A DNA stretch of 64,000 nucleotides from Flavivirga sp. 57AJ16 (GCF_028736925.1 NZ_JAQZAT010000007.1:62001-126000); one strand, 5' to 3'. Counted from the stretch's first letter, positions 8,409 through 16,667 are shown. Notes: a model not told the origin generated them from the letters alone. Numbers and translations: made by a program.

Positions 8409-8422
8409 TAAATATACTATGA
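8409..8422 (-). promoter_or_regulatory. motif shared with paralogue A promoter
   Basis: AAATATACTATGA at 8410-8422 is identical to 7400-7412. On the minus strand it reads TATATTTA at the place where paralogue A has TATATTTG, so it is probably the -7 region. The right arm of the palindrome is degenerate here. Confidence 0.4.
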
Positions 8423-8694
8423 GCGCGTATTATAGTCAAGGTTAAATATATTTCGATTTCATTATTGTGAATAATTCTTTATTTTGAGTTTTGTGTTATG
8501 TTATTGTTAACATTTTTTTTAAAATGTTATTAAATGTTTATTTTTAATAAGGGTTTGATACTTGGTTTTTTGAGTAATAAAAAGGCGCCACCCCCTTTGT
8601 TATGCGAAAAATCTTAATCGATAATGCTTTTTTTTCATTTTAAAAATACATCTTTTTATAGTTTAATTTCTAGGTGTTGGCATTTCAAATTTAG
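8423..8694. other. AT-rich spacer before mnmE
   Basis: No gene was recognised. The only unusual feature is a short GC-rich patch, GGCGCCACCCCC, near 8583. Confidence 0.4.
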
Positions 8695-8702
8695 TACTTT
8701 TG
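8695..8702 (+). promoter_or_regulatory. mnmE -7 element
   Basis: TACTTTTG matches TAnnTTTG and ends 4 bp before the ATG at 8707. GTTGG at 8676-8680 could supply a weak -33 contact. The leader would be very short. Confidence 0.45.
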
Positions 8703-8706
8703 TAAG

Positions 8707-10128
8707 ATGATTAATCAAGATACCATAGTGGCATTGGCAACACCGTCGGGAGCTGGAGCTATTGCTATTATAAGACTATCTGGGAAAGATGCTATAGGCT
8801 TCGTAGAAAGCCGATTTAAATCGGTTTCTGGAAAACAATTAAGGGAACAGGATACCCATACTATTCATTTGGGACATATTATAGACGATAGTCGCACTAT
8901 AGATGAAGTATTGGTATCGGTTTTTAAAAACCCTAATTCATACACTGGTGAAGATGTTGTTGAGATTTCTTGTCATGGTTCTAATTATATCCAACAGGAA
9001 ATCATTCAATTGTTTTTACGTCAAGGTTGTAGAATGGCAACTGCGGGCGAGTTTACTTTACGAGCTTTTTTAAATGGTAAGTTGGATTTAAGCCAGGCAG
9101 AAGCTGTAGCAGACTTGATTTCTAGCGATAATGAAGCGTCGCACCAAATTGCTATGCAACAAATGCGTGGTGGTTTTTCATCAGAGATAGCGAGGCTTCG
9201 TGAGGAACTTTTAAATTTTGCATCTTTAATAGAGTTAGAGCTTGATTTTGCAGAAGAGGACGTTGAATTTGCAGATAGAACGCAGTTTAAGGATTTAATA
9301 GAACGGATTACGTTTGTACTTAAGAGATTAATAGATTCGTTTGCTGTTGGCAATGTTATTAAAAAAGGCATTCCTGTAGCGATAGTAGGTGAACCTAATG
9401 TAGGAAAATCCACATTATTAAATGCGCTTTTAAACGAGGAGCGTGCTATAGTAAGTGAAATAGCAGGAACTACCAGAGATACTATTGAAGACGAAATATC
9501 AATTGGAGGGATAGGTTTTAGGTTTATAGATACAGCAGGTATAAGAGATACTAAAGATGTAGTAGAGAGCATAGGTATTAAAAAGACCTTTGAAAAAATT
9601 GAACAAGCGCAAGTTGTAGTTTACCTTTTTGAATCGAATGTCATTTCTAACCTTTCGACTTCGTCCAAAACAGGTTCTAGTGAGAAATTTCAAAGCGTTA
9701 AGATAGAAATAGAAAAAATTAAAAATAAATACCCGCAAAAACCCTTAATTGTTATTGCCAATAAAATTGACAAGCTAACCGAGCAAGAAATCTCAAACCT
9801 CAAATCCGAGATCTCAAATGTAGAGCTATTATCAGCAAAACAAGGAGTAGGTGTGGATTTATTAAAAGATAGACTTTTAAGCTTTGTTAATACGGGGGCC
9901 TTAAGAAATAATGATACAATTATTACTAATTCACGTCATTATGATTCCCTTTTAAAAGCTTTTGAGGAAATCGAAAAAGTTAAATACGGATTGGATTCTG
10001 GCCTGTCTGGGGACTTATTGGCTATAGATATTCGCCAAGCATTATTTCACTTTGGTGAGATTACCGGTGAGATCACAAATGATGATTTATTGGGGAATAT
10101 TTTTGCTAATTTTTGTATCGGGAAGTAG
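8707..10128 (+). CDS. mnmE: tRNA uridine-5-carboxymethylaminomethyl(34) synthesis GTPase
   Basis: This 473-residue GTPase works with MnmG on the wobble uridine of tRNAs, using a folate-derived one-carbon unit. It has the N-terminal tetrahydrofolate-binding domain (about 1-115), a helical domain, and an inserted G domain with GEPNVGKST (about 229-237), DTAG (about 275) and NKID (about 352), ending in the family CIGK with the conserved Cys. Residues about 312-331, between the DTAG and NKID motifs, are an extra low-complexity, Ser-rich insertion whose DNA resembles the palindromic repeat at 468-518. A second odd stretch follows NKID (EISNLKSEISN). All catalytic motifs are intact. Confidence 0.95.
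   Translation: MINQDTIVALATPSGAGAIAIIRLSGKDAIGFVESRFKSVSGKQLREQDTHTIHLGHIIDDSRTIDEVLVSVFKNPNSYTGEDVVEISCHGSNYIQQEIIQLFLRQGCRMATAGEFTLRAFLNGKLDLSQAEAVADLISSDNEASHQIAMQQMRGGFSSEIARLREELLNFASLIELELDFAEEDVEFADRTQFKDLIERITFVLKRLIDSFAVGNVIKKGIPVAIVGEPNVGKSTLLNALLNEERAIVSEIAGTTRDTIEDEISIGGIGFRFIDTAGIRDTKDVVESIGIKKTFEKIEQAQVVVYLFESNVISNLSTSSKTGSSEKFQSVKIEIEKIKNKYPQKPLIVIANKIDKLTEQEISNLKSEISNVELLSAKQGVGVDLLKDRLLSFVNTGALRNNDTIITNSRHYDSLLKAFEEIEKVKYGLDSGLSGDLLAIDIRQALFHFGEITGEITNDDLLGNIFANFCIGK
9640..9690 (+). repeat. palindromic-repeat fragment inside mnmE
   Basis: These 51 bp match 468-518 at 35 of 51 positions without gaps, including GTCATT, TTCGACT, ACAGG and TAGTGA. They encode about 17 residues, in frame, of the MnmE G-domain loop. 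Confidence 0.55.
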
Positions 10129-10692
10129 TTATCCAAATTTAATTATGAAAATTAAATATTTGTAAAATTTACAAGATTTACTGTTAACGAAAGAGGCTCT
10201 TAAATTTTTTAGATTTTATCTATTAGCTTTAGAGGTTTCCCCGATTTTAGGTAGCTCTTAAGTAAAACTTTTTTAATTATTAATTTGTTCTACTGTAAAA
10301 TATCACAAATTATTTAAAACTTGCAAATTAATTATTTTCCAAATGTTTTGAGTATTAATATTTTATTAGGGTCTGTGATTGAGTGAAAATTTTAAAGTAT
10401 ATAATTTCAAATCTTATTTATTTTTAATGAGCATTTAATAGTTATTTAGAAGCTAAATTTTATTAAGGTTGAAATTATTTTATTTTTTGTTATAATGTAT
10501 AAATATATTATTAAATCTATTTCAAATAAGCGAGCTAGTGTTCAGTTAAACGCTCCTTATAATTAAATTTAGATATACCTAGAAACTTGAATTATGCATT
10601 TTTATAAAGAGGAAAAAATTTTTGTATTTCATTTTGTTGTAATTTCAAATTCCCAAAATTTGACTTTTTATAAAACTAATGATTTCATTCAT
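10129..10692. other. AT-rich intergenic region after mnmE
   Basis: I see no gene, clear promoter or strong hairpin in this 564-bp stretch. A GC-richer patch, AAGCGAGCTAGTGTTCAG, near 10528 stands out but is unexplained. Confidence 0.4.
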
Positions 10693-11293
10693 TTATTCTA
10701 TATATCTAAACGTTAAATTAATCCTTGGAGAGTTTACTAATTTTGTTTTTGGTACACTATGAAGCCAATGAGCTTGTGTTTCCCCTTTCATTGCTAAAAG
10801 GCTACCATGTTCCAAAACCAGCTGAATTTTTTTATTTGTTTTTTTATGTTTGAACATGAGCCTCCTTTCAGCGCCAAGACTTAAAGAAGCAATTGCTCCG
10901 TTTTTTTCAAATTTTTTTCAGAGTCACTATGCCAAGTCATTCCTTCATTTCCATTGTGGTAGAGATTTAAAAGGCAGGAGTTATACTTTTCTCCTGAAAT
11001 ACTTTCAACAAGAGCTTTAATATTTAATAAGGTTTTGGTCCAAGGAAGAGCAGTTTTTGTAGTTTTGAGTAAGTGTAAGAGTAACTCTCATCTCCATACC
11101 AAGCTACTTTTCTTTTTGTTAATATTTTTTTTCCAAATATTATAGCTATGTCATTTGTCCACTTGATTTCTTTTAAAAGACGATTCAAATAAATATTGGC
11201 ATCTTCATTTATTATCTTTCCATAATAATTAACTACACCTTCAAATGGAAGAAGGTTTATTGATAAATCAAGTTCCCCTTTAAATAACTTCAT
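10693..11293 (-). pseudogene. alkB: AlkB-type 2OG-Fe(II) DNA/RNA dealkylase, two frameshifts
   Basis: Joined across three frames, the sequence reads as a full-length flavobacterial AlkB of about 200 residues: MKLFKGE, NYYGKII, IIFGKKI, KRKVAWYGDESY, ALPWT, CLLNLYHNGNEGMTWHSD (iron ligands His and Asp), IASLSLGAERR, LEHGSLLAMKGETQAHWLH (third iron His) and NLTFRYI. The frame is lost twice, each time by one base missing from an A run of the coding strand: in the A5 at 11054-11058 and the A7 at 10901-10907. Restoring one A in each gives an intact enzyme that would remove alkyl groups from bases oxidatively. It is the last gene of the alkylation-repair operon and overlaps the Ada zinc-domain gene. 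Either the gene is dead or the assembly has homopolymer errors. Confidence 0.8.
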
Positions 11294-11525
11294 TTTTCCA
11301 TTCATTATATTCTGTTTTCATACAGTGTCCACATGGTATAAAACCAAAAATTAAAGCTTCTTCTTTTGAAGAAAAAAATATACGATTTTCTTTTTTCATT
11401 CTTTTACCTGATTTACAGTTTAGCTTACCGTAAATTTTCAAATTGATGTTTCCCCCATATGAAACTTTTTTATTTTTTATTTTTGAGTATAGATGTTTTG
11501 CTGAAGTATATTTATGGTATATCAT
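11280..11525 (-). CDS. stand-alone Ada metal-binding domain protein
   Basis: An 81-residue protein resembling the N-terminal zinc domain of Ada (PF02805-like): KIYGKLNCKSGKRM, then ENRIFFSSKEEALIFGF and PCGHCM. In E. coli Ada four cysteines bind zinc and one accepts methyl from DNA phosphotriesters. Here the first Cys (in KLNC) and the CxxC pair are present, but the second Cys of the first pair is replaced (NCKSGK). The AraC-methyltransferase gene of this operon lacks this domain, so the Ada functions are split over two genes. It lies 1 bp after the oxygenase gene and overlaps alkB. Confidence 0.75.
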   Translation of the reverse strand: MIYHKYTSAKHLYSKIKNKKVSYGGNINLKIYGKLNCKSGKRMKKENRIFFSSKEEALIFGFIPCGHCMKTEYNEWKNEVI

Positions 11526-11526
11526 T

Positions 11527-12239
11527 TTAATTTATGGCATCATGAAAGATTATTCCTAGTGTATGTCTTTTTCCAGAATGTATTTCACTTACACCATGTT
11601 TCATCATAACTCTATAGTATCCTTTAACGCCCTTTATAGGTCTAAAGTTTGTTGAAAAAATGAGTAAGTCACCTTTTTTTGGTCTAATCACTATAGCTTT
11701 TGATTGTGCTCTAGGTGTTTGTTGTGTAAATACAAACTCCCCTCCAGTATAATCAATTTCAGGTTCATTTAAAAAGAGAACCAATTGAATTGGAAAATAA
11801 ACTTCACCATATAAGTCTTGATGCAGTGTGTTAAAGTCACCTTTTTTATATTTCAAGATTAGAGCTGTTGCTTTTTTTGTCCATTGTTATGGCACATTTG
11901 CTGTAAATCTTTAAAGGTTGCTGGAAATTTTTTGTCGACTTTCAAAACTTTCATCCACAGGTTAGCAATAGGAACAAGTTTTGGATGTATGTTTTCTCGA
12001 AGAAATTTTATAGTAGCAGGTAATGGATAATCAAAATATTTATATTCCCCTTTGCCGAAACGAAATCGTTCCATTTTTACCGTTTTTCTATAGCCATCAG
12101 GGTTATTATAAAGACTAATTAATTCTTCATTTATTTTTTTAGGTAAAAAATTTGGAATAATAACATATCCTTTTTCATGCATTTTTATTGAAATATTATT
12201 CCAATTTACTTGTTCAATTTTATTTTTCAAGCTATCCAT
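11527..12239 (-). pseudogene. 2OG-Fe(II) oxygenase of the Ada operon, one frameshift
   Basis: The two open pieces (11859-12239 and 11527-11856) together make one protein of about 237 residues of the 2OG-Fe(II) oxygenase family common in Bacteroidota alkylation-repair operons. Iron ligands are visible in the second piece (TLHQDLYGE, with His and Asp) and in MMKHGVSE with RHTLGIIFHDA. The break is one base missing from an A7 run of the coding strand (11872-11878): adding one A changes the frame to ATALILKYKKGDFN and joins the pieces. It lies between ada and the Ada zinc-domain gene with gaps of 6 bp and 1 bp. It is called frameshifted, and sequencing error is possible. Confidence 0.75.
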
Positions 12240-12245
12240 ATAATC

Positions 12246-13088
12246 TTATCTACTTAATCTAGCGGCTTCCCAACCAATTATTGCTGATTTTCTTGTAGTT
12301 CCCCACATGTATTCACCAATGTTTCCTGTAGCTTGAATAACCCGGTGACAAGGAATTATAAAGGCTATAGGGTTTTTGCCAATCGCTGTGCCTACAGCTC
12401 TTGATGCTTTAGGATTATTTATTTGATTTGCAATAGCTCCATAAGTGGTTAAATTGCCCGTTGGAATCTTTAATAATGTCTCCCATATTTTTATTTGAAA
12501 TGGTGTTCCATTCAGATGTAATTTAATTTCGTTTATTTGGTTCCAGTCATTTTCAAAAATAGATAAAGCCTTTTGCTGATTAAGGTCTGTTATTTCATGA
12601 TATTTTGCGTTAGGAAACTTTATTTTGATGCTATTAATGGCATCGGTTTTTTTGTTAAAAAAAGACATATGACAAATACCTTTTGATGTAGAGGCAATAA
12701 TAATTTTTCCAAAAGGAGATTCAGAAAAACTAAAATTTATAGACAGGTTTTCTCCTCCATTTTTAAATTCTCCTGGTGTCATCCCTTCTATATTAATAAA
12801 TAAATCATGTAAGCGACCGGTGCCTGACAAACCTGTTTCGTAAGCCGTTTCAAAAAGAGTAGCTTGTTGTTCTTTTAACAATTGTTTTGCATACTCAATA
12901 CTTAAGTATTGCATAAATTTTTTGGGACTTACTCCAGCCCAATTTGTAAATAAACGCTGAAAGTGATAGGGACTTAAATTAACTGTATTTGCAATTTCTG
13001 TTAAAGATGGTTGTTCTTTAAAATTTGATTTTAAATATTCAATAGCATTAGCAATGCGCATATAGTTAACATGTTGTGTATTGGACAT
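12246..13088 (-). CDS. ada: Ada-like AraC regulator fused to O6-methylguanine-DNA methyltransferase
   Basis: A 280-residue two-domain protein. An AraC-type DNA-binding domain occupies about residues 10-105 (IANTVNLSPYHFQRLFTNWAGVSPKKFMQ). A methyltransferase domain follows, with the active-site motif IPCHRVI near residue 252; that Cys takes methyl groups from O6-alkylguanine. The N-terminal zinc domain of classical Ada is missing and is supplied separately at 11280-11525. The start at 13088 is an ATG; the frame extends to a TTG at 13106, which falls at the likely transcription start. It leads the four-gene repair operon and probably regulates it. Confidence 0.88.
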   Translation of the reverse strand: MSNTQHVNYMRIANAIEYLKSNFKEQPSLTEIANTVNLSPYHFQRLFTNWAGVSPKKFMQYLSIEYAKQLLKEQQATLFETAYETGLSGTGRLHDLFINIEGMTPGEFKNGGENLSINFSFSESPFGKIIIASTSKGICHMSFFNKKTDAINSIKIKFPNAKYHEITDLNQQKALSIFENDWNQINEIKLHLNGTPFQIKIWETLLKIPTGNLTTYGAIANQINNPKASRAVGTAIGKNPIAFIIPCHRVIQATGNIGEYMWGTTRKSAIIGWEAARLSR

Positions 13089-13107
13089 AATAAATATATT
13101 ATTCAAA

Positions 13108-13115
13108 CAAAATTA
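13108..13115 (-). promoter_or_regulatory. -7 element of the ada operon
   Basis: On the minus strand the sequence is TAATTTTG, a TAnnTTTG match 19 bp before the ATG at 13088. Its position argues against the TTG start at 13106. Confidence 0.5.
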
Positions 13116-13210
13116 TGCTGTTTTAAAGCTTAAAGAAACCCATTTATTGCTTAATCATTAATATTTAGCTTTTTTATTAATTTTCTTTACGAAAGTATTA
13201 AAATGAATAA

Positions 13211-13235
13211 GGGTATTAAGAAAAATTTAATACCC
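13211..13235 (-). terminator. hairpin terminator for the SDR gene
   Basis: GGGTATTAA at 13211-13219 and TTAATACCC at 13227-13235 form a perfect 9-bp stem with a 7-base loop. On the minus strand it is followed by TTATTCATTTT. It lies 35 bp after the stop of the minus-strand SDR gene. Confidence 0.55.
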
Positions 13236-13269
13236 TATATAAGTTTTATAAATTAAATTATTTTATGAT

Positions 13270-14004
13270 TCATATTTGGTAATACATATCGTGAAAAATT
13301 TTGGCTAAATTTTCAGGGTCTTCCCTCCAGGCATTGTACATACCTAACCCCATGTCATCAGGTATTATATCCAAAACCCCCATTTCTACTTTATTTAGAA
13401 TGCTTTTTGCAACATCATTTGGCGATGTCATATCCCAGTCACTTCCTTTGTTCATATCTGTGTCTATAGCACCAGGATTAATAGCATGTACCGTAATCCC
13501 TTTTTTAGCAAGTTCTATTCTAACTGATTGAGTTGCTGAAAAAAGAGCGGCTTTTGAAGCGGCATATCCAGCAATAAACGGAAGGGAAGAATATGCCGCA
13601 ATTGAAACAATGTTTATAATTTTTGCTGGAGTATTTTTTTCTAATATCGGTGCAAAAGCTCGCATCATATTAATAGTTCCATAATAATTAATATTCATGT
13701 CATACTTCATGTTATCGATACTTCCTTCTAAAACATTACCTTGGCTTAATACACCAGCATTGTTAATCAATATTTGCGTGTCAAAAGCTTTTTCAGCGCA
13801 ATGTTCTATTTCAATATCATTAGTAATATCCAGTTTTAAAGGAATAACTCTGTCGTCATTAAAGTTAGGAAGCTTACTTAAGTCCCTTGAAGTCGCATAT
13901 ACTTTTATTGCGCCTTTATTTAATACTTCTTTAACTAATGATTTTCCAATTCCTCTGTTTGTTCCTGTAATAAAAACTACTTTGTCTTTAAAAATTTGCA
14001 TCAT
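13270..14004 (-). CDS. SDR family oxidoreductase
   Basis: A 244-residue classical short-chain dehydrogenase/reductase. The NAD(P)-binding TGTNRGIG motif is at about residues 14-21, NNAGVL is near 83, a Ser in NIVSIAAYSS is near 130, and the catalytic YAASK is near 157. An Arg/Ser-rich turn after the second strand (YATSRDLS) suggests NADP(H). The substrate cannot be told. It is divergent from the Crp/Fnr gene at 14115 with 110 bp between starts, an arrangement that often means control by the neighbouring regulator. A hairpin terminator follows at 13211-13235. Confidence 0.8.
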   Translation of the reverse strand: MMQIFKDKVVFITGTNRGIGKSLVKEVLNKGAIKVYATSRDLSKLPNFNDDRVIPLKLDITNDIEIEHCAEKAFDTQILINNAGVLSQGNVLEGSIDNMKYDMNINYYGTINMMRAFAPILEKNTPAKIINIVSIAAYSSLPFIAGYAASKAALFSATQSVRIELAKKGITVHAINPGAIDTDMNKGSDWDMTSPNDVAKSILNKVEMGVLDIIPDDMGLGMYNAWREDPENLAKIFHDMYYQI

Positions 14005-14093
14005 TTAATTTTTTTATTGTTAGAGTACAAATTAAGGTCTATAATGAGTTGTTTAAAACCCAATTCTTGCTGAATTTTAGTTTATAGTTTTAT

Positions 14094-14101
14094 TACTTTT
14101 G
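14094..14101 (+). promoter_or_regulatory. -7 element of the first Crp/Fnr gene
   Basis: TACTTTTG matches TAnnTTTG, 13 bp before the ATG at 14115. The Crp-type palindrome found at 14692 is not present at the corresponding distance here, so autoregulation through that motif is not supported. Confidence 0.45.
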
Positions 14102-14114
14102 ATAAATTAGTTTT

Positions 14115-14690
14115 ATGAATAATTTAAGGAAACATATTGATAGTATAATTGAAATAGACGAAAAAGATTTGTTGAGTTTTACCTCAAATTTTCAAAAGAA
14201 GTCTTATCTCAAAAATGAAAATATTCTATTACCTGGAGAAAAAAATGACTGTCTTATGTATATAAATACTGGTGTAGTTAGAGTGTTTTATACAGATTCA
14301 GAGGGTAAGGAAATTACAATTCATATTGGAAGTGAAGATATGTGGGTTAATAATCTATACTATTTCTTTACAAAGAGAGAGTCTATTTTAACTATTCAGG
14401 CAATAGAAGAGACTGTAATTTATCAAATTAGAAGGGGAGATCTAGAAAAGGCATATACCAATCAACCTGTAATTGAAACGTTTATAAGGTTGAAGTTGCA
14501 GCGAGCTTTTATTTCTCTTCAAGAAAGAACTTTAAATCAAATTACATCTACTGCAGAGGAAAGGTATTTAACTTTTAAACAAAATTACGGAGATATTGAA
14601 ACTAGAGTTCCTCAATATGTTATTGCTTCCTATCTTAATATAACACCAGAGCATTTAAGCAAAATTCGACACAGGTTATTGAAAAACTGA
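14115..14690 (+). CDS. Crp/Fnr family transcriptional regulator (copy 1)
   Basis: A 191-residue regulator with an N-terminal cyclic-nucleotide-binding-like beta barrel (LPGEKNDCLMYINTGVVRVFY at about 38-58 is the typical roll) and a short C-terminal helix-turn-helix (RVPQYVIASYLNITPEHLSKIRH). It lacks the Cys set of iron-sulfur Fnr proteins. Its recognition region is nearly the same as that of the copy at 31108 (VPQY-IASYL-TPE--S-IR). A 20-bp palindrome begins 2 bp after its stop, just ahead of the MFS gene. By analogy with the second copy, it probably activates the downstream operon. Confidence 0.85.
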   Translation: MNNLRKHIDSIIEIDEKDLLSFTSNFQKKSYLKNENILLPGEKNDCLMYINTGVVRVFYTDSEGKEITIHIGSEDMWVNNLYYFFTKRESILTIQAIEETVIYQIRRGDLEKAYTNQPVIETFIRLKLQRAFISLQERTLNQITSTAEERYLTFKQNYGDIETRVPQYVIASYLNITPEHLSKIRHRLLKN

Positions 14691-14691
14691 T

Positions 14692-14738
14692 TTCTTAATC
14701 TGGATTAAGATTTAAGATTTTACCCGGTACTATTTTTG
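14692..14738 (+). promoter_or_regulatory. Crp/Fnr-type operator plus -7 element (site a)
   Basis: TTCTTAATCTGGATTAAGAT at 14692-14711 is an almost perfect palindrome. TATTTTTG at 14731-14738 is a TAnnTTTG -7 element. The palindrome centre (14701.5) is 29.5 bp upstream of the -7 box start, the same as at 31680 and 36526. With a start point around 14743 the centre falls near -41.5, as for class II activators. Confidence 0.7.
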
Positions 14739-14742
14739 TGTA

Positions 14743-15945
14743 ATGCTTACAAGAGATAACAATATTGGGTTTGTTTTTATTATTGCTTCACTAATGGCTT
14801 TAGTGTCATTAACTATAAACATGCTTCTTCCAGCATATTCTAATATTAATGATACTTTTAAACCCTCTTCCCCAGATAAAGTTCATTCAGTTGTATCCTT
14901 ATTATATTTAGGATTAGCTATTGGGCAAATGTTATACGGTCCTTTGTCTGACACTACTGGTAGAAAAAAGGCTATGTATATTGGATTGTTTCTATTTATT
15001 ATAGGTTGCTTGCAATCTCTTTTTTCGTCTTCATTAAATGAACTTATAATAGGACAAATCATTCAAGGATTAGGTCTAGGAGCTCCTAGAGTTTTAGTAC
15101 TATCAATTGTACGGGATCAATATGAGGGTAATAAGATGGCTAAAATAATGTCCTATGTTATGATGATTTATATTTTGGTACCTGTTATTTCACCTACGTT
15201 AGGAAAATCACTTTTATTAATTATGAATTGGAAATGGCTTTATCTCTTTTTTATAGTATTAACGCTAATAGTACTAATTGTATTCGCCTTTAAAATGCCA
15301 GAAACATTACAGAAGCCTAATAGAGTTTTCTTTTCTATCACTAGAATTTTAAAAGCAGCTATAATAATAATTAAAAATAAAGAATCTTGTGGGTTTATAT
15401 TTATTTTGGGTCTTTATTCTAGCGTGTTTATTGGTATTCTAAATTTATCACAAAAGATTTTTGAATTTGATTATAACCTAGGAAATAAATATACCCTGTA
15501 TTTTGCATTATTAGCCTTGAGTATTGGATTGGCATCATTTTTTAATGGAAGATGGGTTGATAGGTATAGTATGAAATCATTGGTTCATAAAAGTATATAT
15601 ATAAGTATAATAGCGTCTGTTTTTCATTTAATTTACAGTTTAAAATATGCTCAAGGAGAACAAATTGGTCTAAACGTGTTTTTTGGAGTATTATTAATTC
15701 AATTTTTCTGTTATGGAATATTAATTGGAAATATTAGTGCATTAGCATTAAAACCATTAGGTCATGTTGCTGGACTAGCATCATCTTTAGTTGGTGCAAT
15801 TTCTACAATAATATCTGTTCCGGTTTCTCTTTTAATAGGCTACTATTATCTTAAGTATAATAATAACACACTTCCAGTAAGTTTTTTATTGGCTGGAAGT
15901 TTTTCATTGATAATAATTAAAACAATAAATAAGTATGAAAAGTAA
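14743..15945 (+). CDS. MFS efflux transporter, Bcr/CflA type
   Basis: A 400-residue inner-membrane protein with about 12 hydrophobic segments. MFS motif A follows TM2 (GPLSDTTGRKKAMYIGL, about 67-83), and RVLVLSIVRDQYEG (about 120) is the drug/proton-antiporter family motif found in Bcr/CflA proteins. It probably exports small toxic molecules using proton motive force. It overlaps the following GNAT gene by 11 bp, so the two are an operon. The putative promoter (-7 at 14731-14738) lies so close that the message is nearly leaderless. The Crp-type site a sits directly upstream. Confidence 0.82.
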   Translation: MLTRDNNIGFVFIIASLMALVSLTINMLLPAYSNINDTFKPSSPDKVHSVVSLLYLGLAIGQMLYGPLSDTTGRKKAMYIGLFLFIIGCLQSLFSSSLNELIIGQIIQGLGLGAPRVLVLSIVRDQYEGNKMAKIMSYVMMIYILVPVISPTLGKSLLLIMNWKWLYLFFIVLTLIVLIVFAFKMPETLQKPNRVFFSITRILKAAIIIIKNKESCGFIFILGLYSSVFIGILNLSQKIFEFDYNLGNKYTLYFALLALSIGLASFFNGRWVDRYSMKSLVHKSIYISIIASVFHLIYSLKYAQGEQIGLNVFFGVLLIQFFCYGILIGNISALALKPLGHVAGLASSLVGAISTIISVPVSLLIGYYYLKYNNNTLPVSFLLAGSFSLIIIKTINKYEK

Positions 15946-16657
15946 AGTATTTAATAACCTTTTTGAATTTTGGGGGTTTGTTGCTGATAAGAATCAGTTT
16001 TTATTTAAGAATAATCAGTATTATTATTCACTGCCTAAAAATGGATCTTGGCCAAAAACTATATTTAAAATTGATTCTAAATCGATTAATTTAAATAAGC
16101 TTAAAAGTAAAATTACGATAGATGAAATTCCAAACTCTATATGTGTTCCTGACGATTACTTTCTAGAATTAATACTCAAAGATTCTAATTTCTATTTAAA
16201 ATCTGAAGTAAAAGCAATGGTTCTTGATGCTCAATCAATTGCTAATAAAAATGAAAATTTTGAATCTGTTCAAAGAGTGAAAACAGATAAAGAAGTAAAA
16301 TTATTTTCTAAAATAGCTTCGAAATCCTTTAGATACAACATACCATTTGAGATTTTTAAGAATTTAATTAAATATAGCAATACAATAGAACTATATATAC
16401 AGAAATACAAAAATGAGTATGTGAGCTGTGGGCTTATATTTATCGATGAATTAGGAAATGTTGGTTTACATATGATTGGAACATTAGAAAATTACAGAGG
16501 TTTTGGCCTTGGTAAAATAATGACTAATAAACTTTTATTTGAGGCTAAAAAATATTCAAGTAATCATATAGTTTTAGTAGCTTCTGAATCAGGTGAGAAA
16601 ATATATAGTAAAATTGGTTTTCAAACATATGGTGTTTTAAAAACATTTGCCTTATAA
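15935..16657 (+). CDS. GNAT family N-acetyltransferase
   Basis: A 240-residue protein with an unfamiliar N-terminal part (about 1-120) and a C-terminal GNAT domain. In the latter, NVGLHMIGTLENYRGFGLGK (about 172-191) carries the V/R-x-x-G-x-G acetyl-CoA loop, and YSKIGFQTYG is the usual end strand. It begins inside the 3' end of the MFS efflux gene (11-bp overlap) and is surely co-transcribed with it. A modifier next to an exporter suggests detoxification of one substrate by two routes, but that is inference. The acceptor is unknown. Confidence 0.78.
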   Translation: MKSKVFNNLFEFWGFVADKNQFLFKNNQYYYSLPKNGSWPKTIFKIDSKSINLNKLKSKITIDEIPNSICVPDDYFLELILKDSNFYLKSEVKAMVLDAQSIANKNENFESVQRVKTDKEVKLFSKIASKSFRYNIPFEIFKNLIKYSNTIELYIQKYKNEYVSCGLIFIDELGNVGLHMIGTLENYRGFGLGKIMTNKLLFEAKKYSSNHIVLVASESGEKIYSKIGFQTYGVLKTFAL

Positions 16658-16667
16658 TAAAAATAAC

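Noticed and set aside
10693-12239. Treating the pieces at 11024-11293, 11527-11856 and 11859-12239 as separate small genes
   Set aside because: Adding one A to each run joins them into full AlkB and 2OG-Fe(II) oxygenase sequences with intact active-site motifs, so they are pieces of two broken genes.
13301-14008. Plus-strand open frames opposite the SDR gene
   Set aside because: Shadows of the well-supported SDR gene; their translations show no family features.
14055-14074. Autoregulation of the first Crp/Fnr gene through the TTCTTAA palindrome
   Set aside because: The position 29.5 bp upstream of its -7 box has no resemblance to the palindrome.
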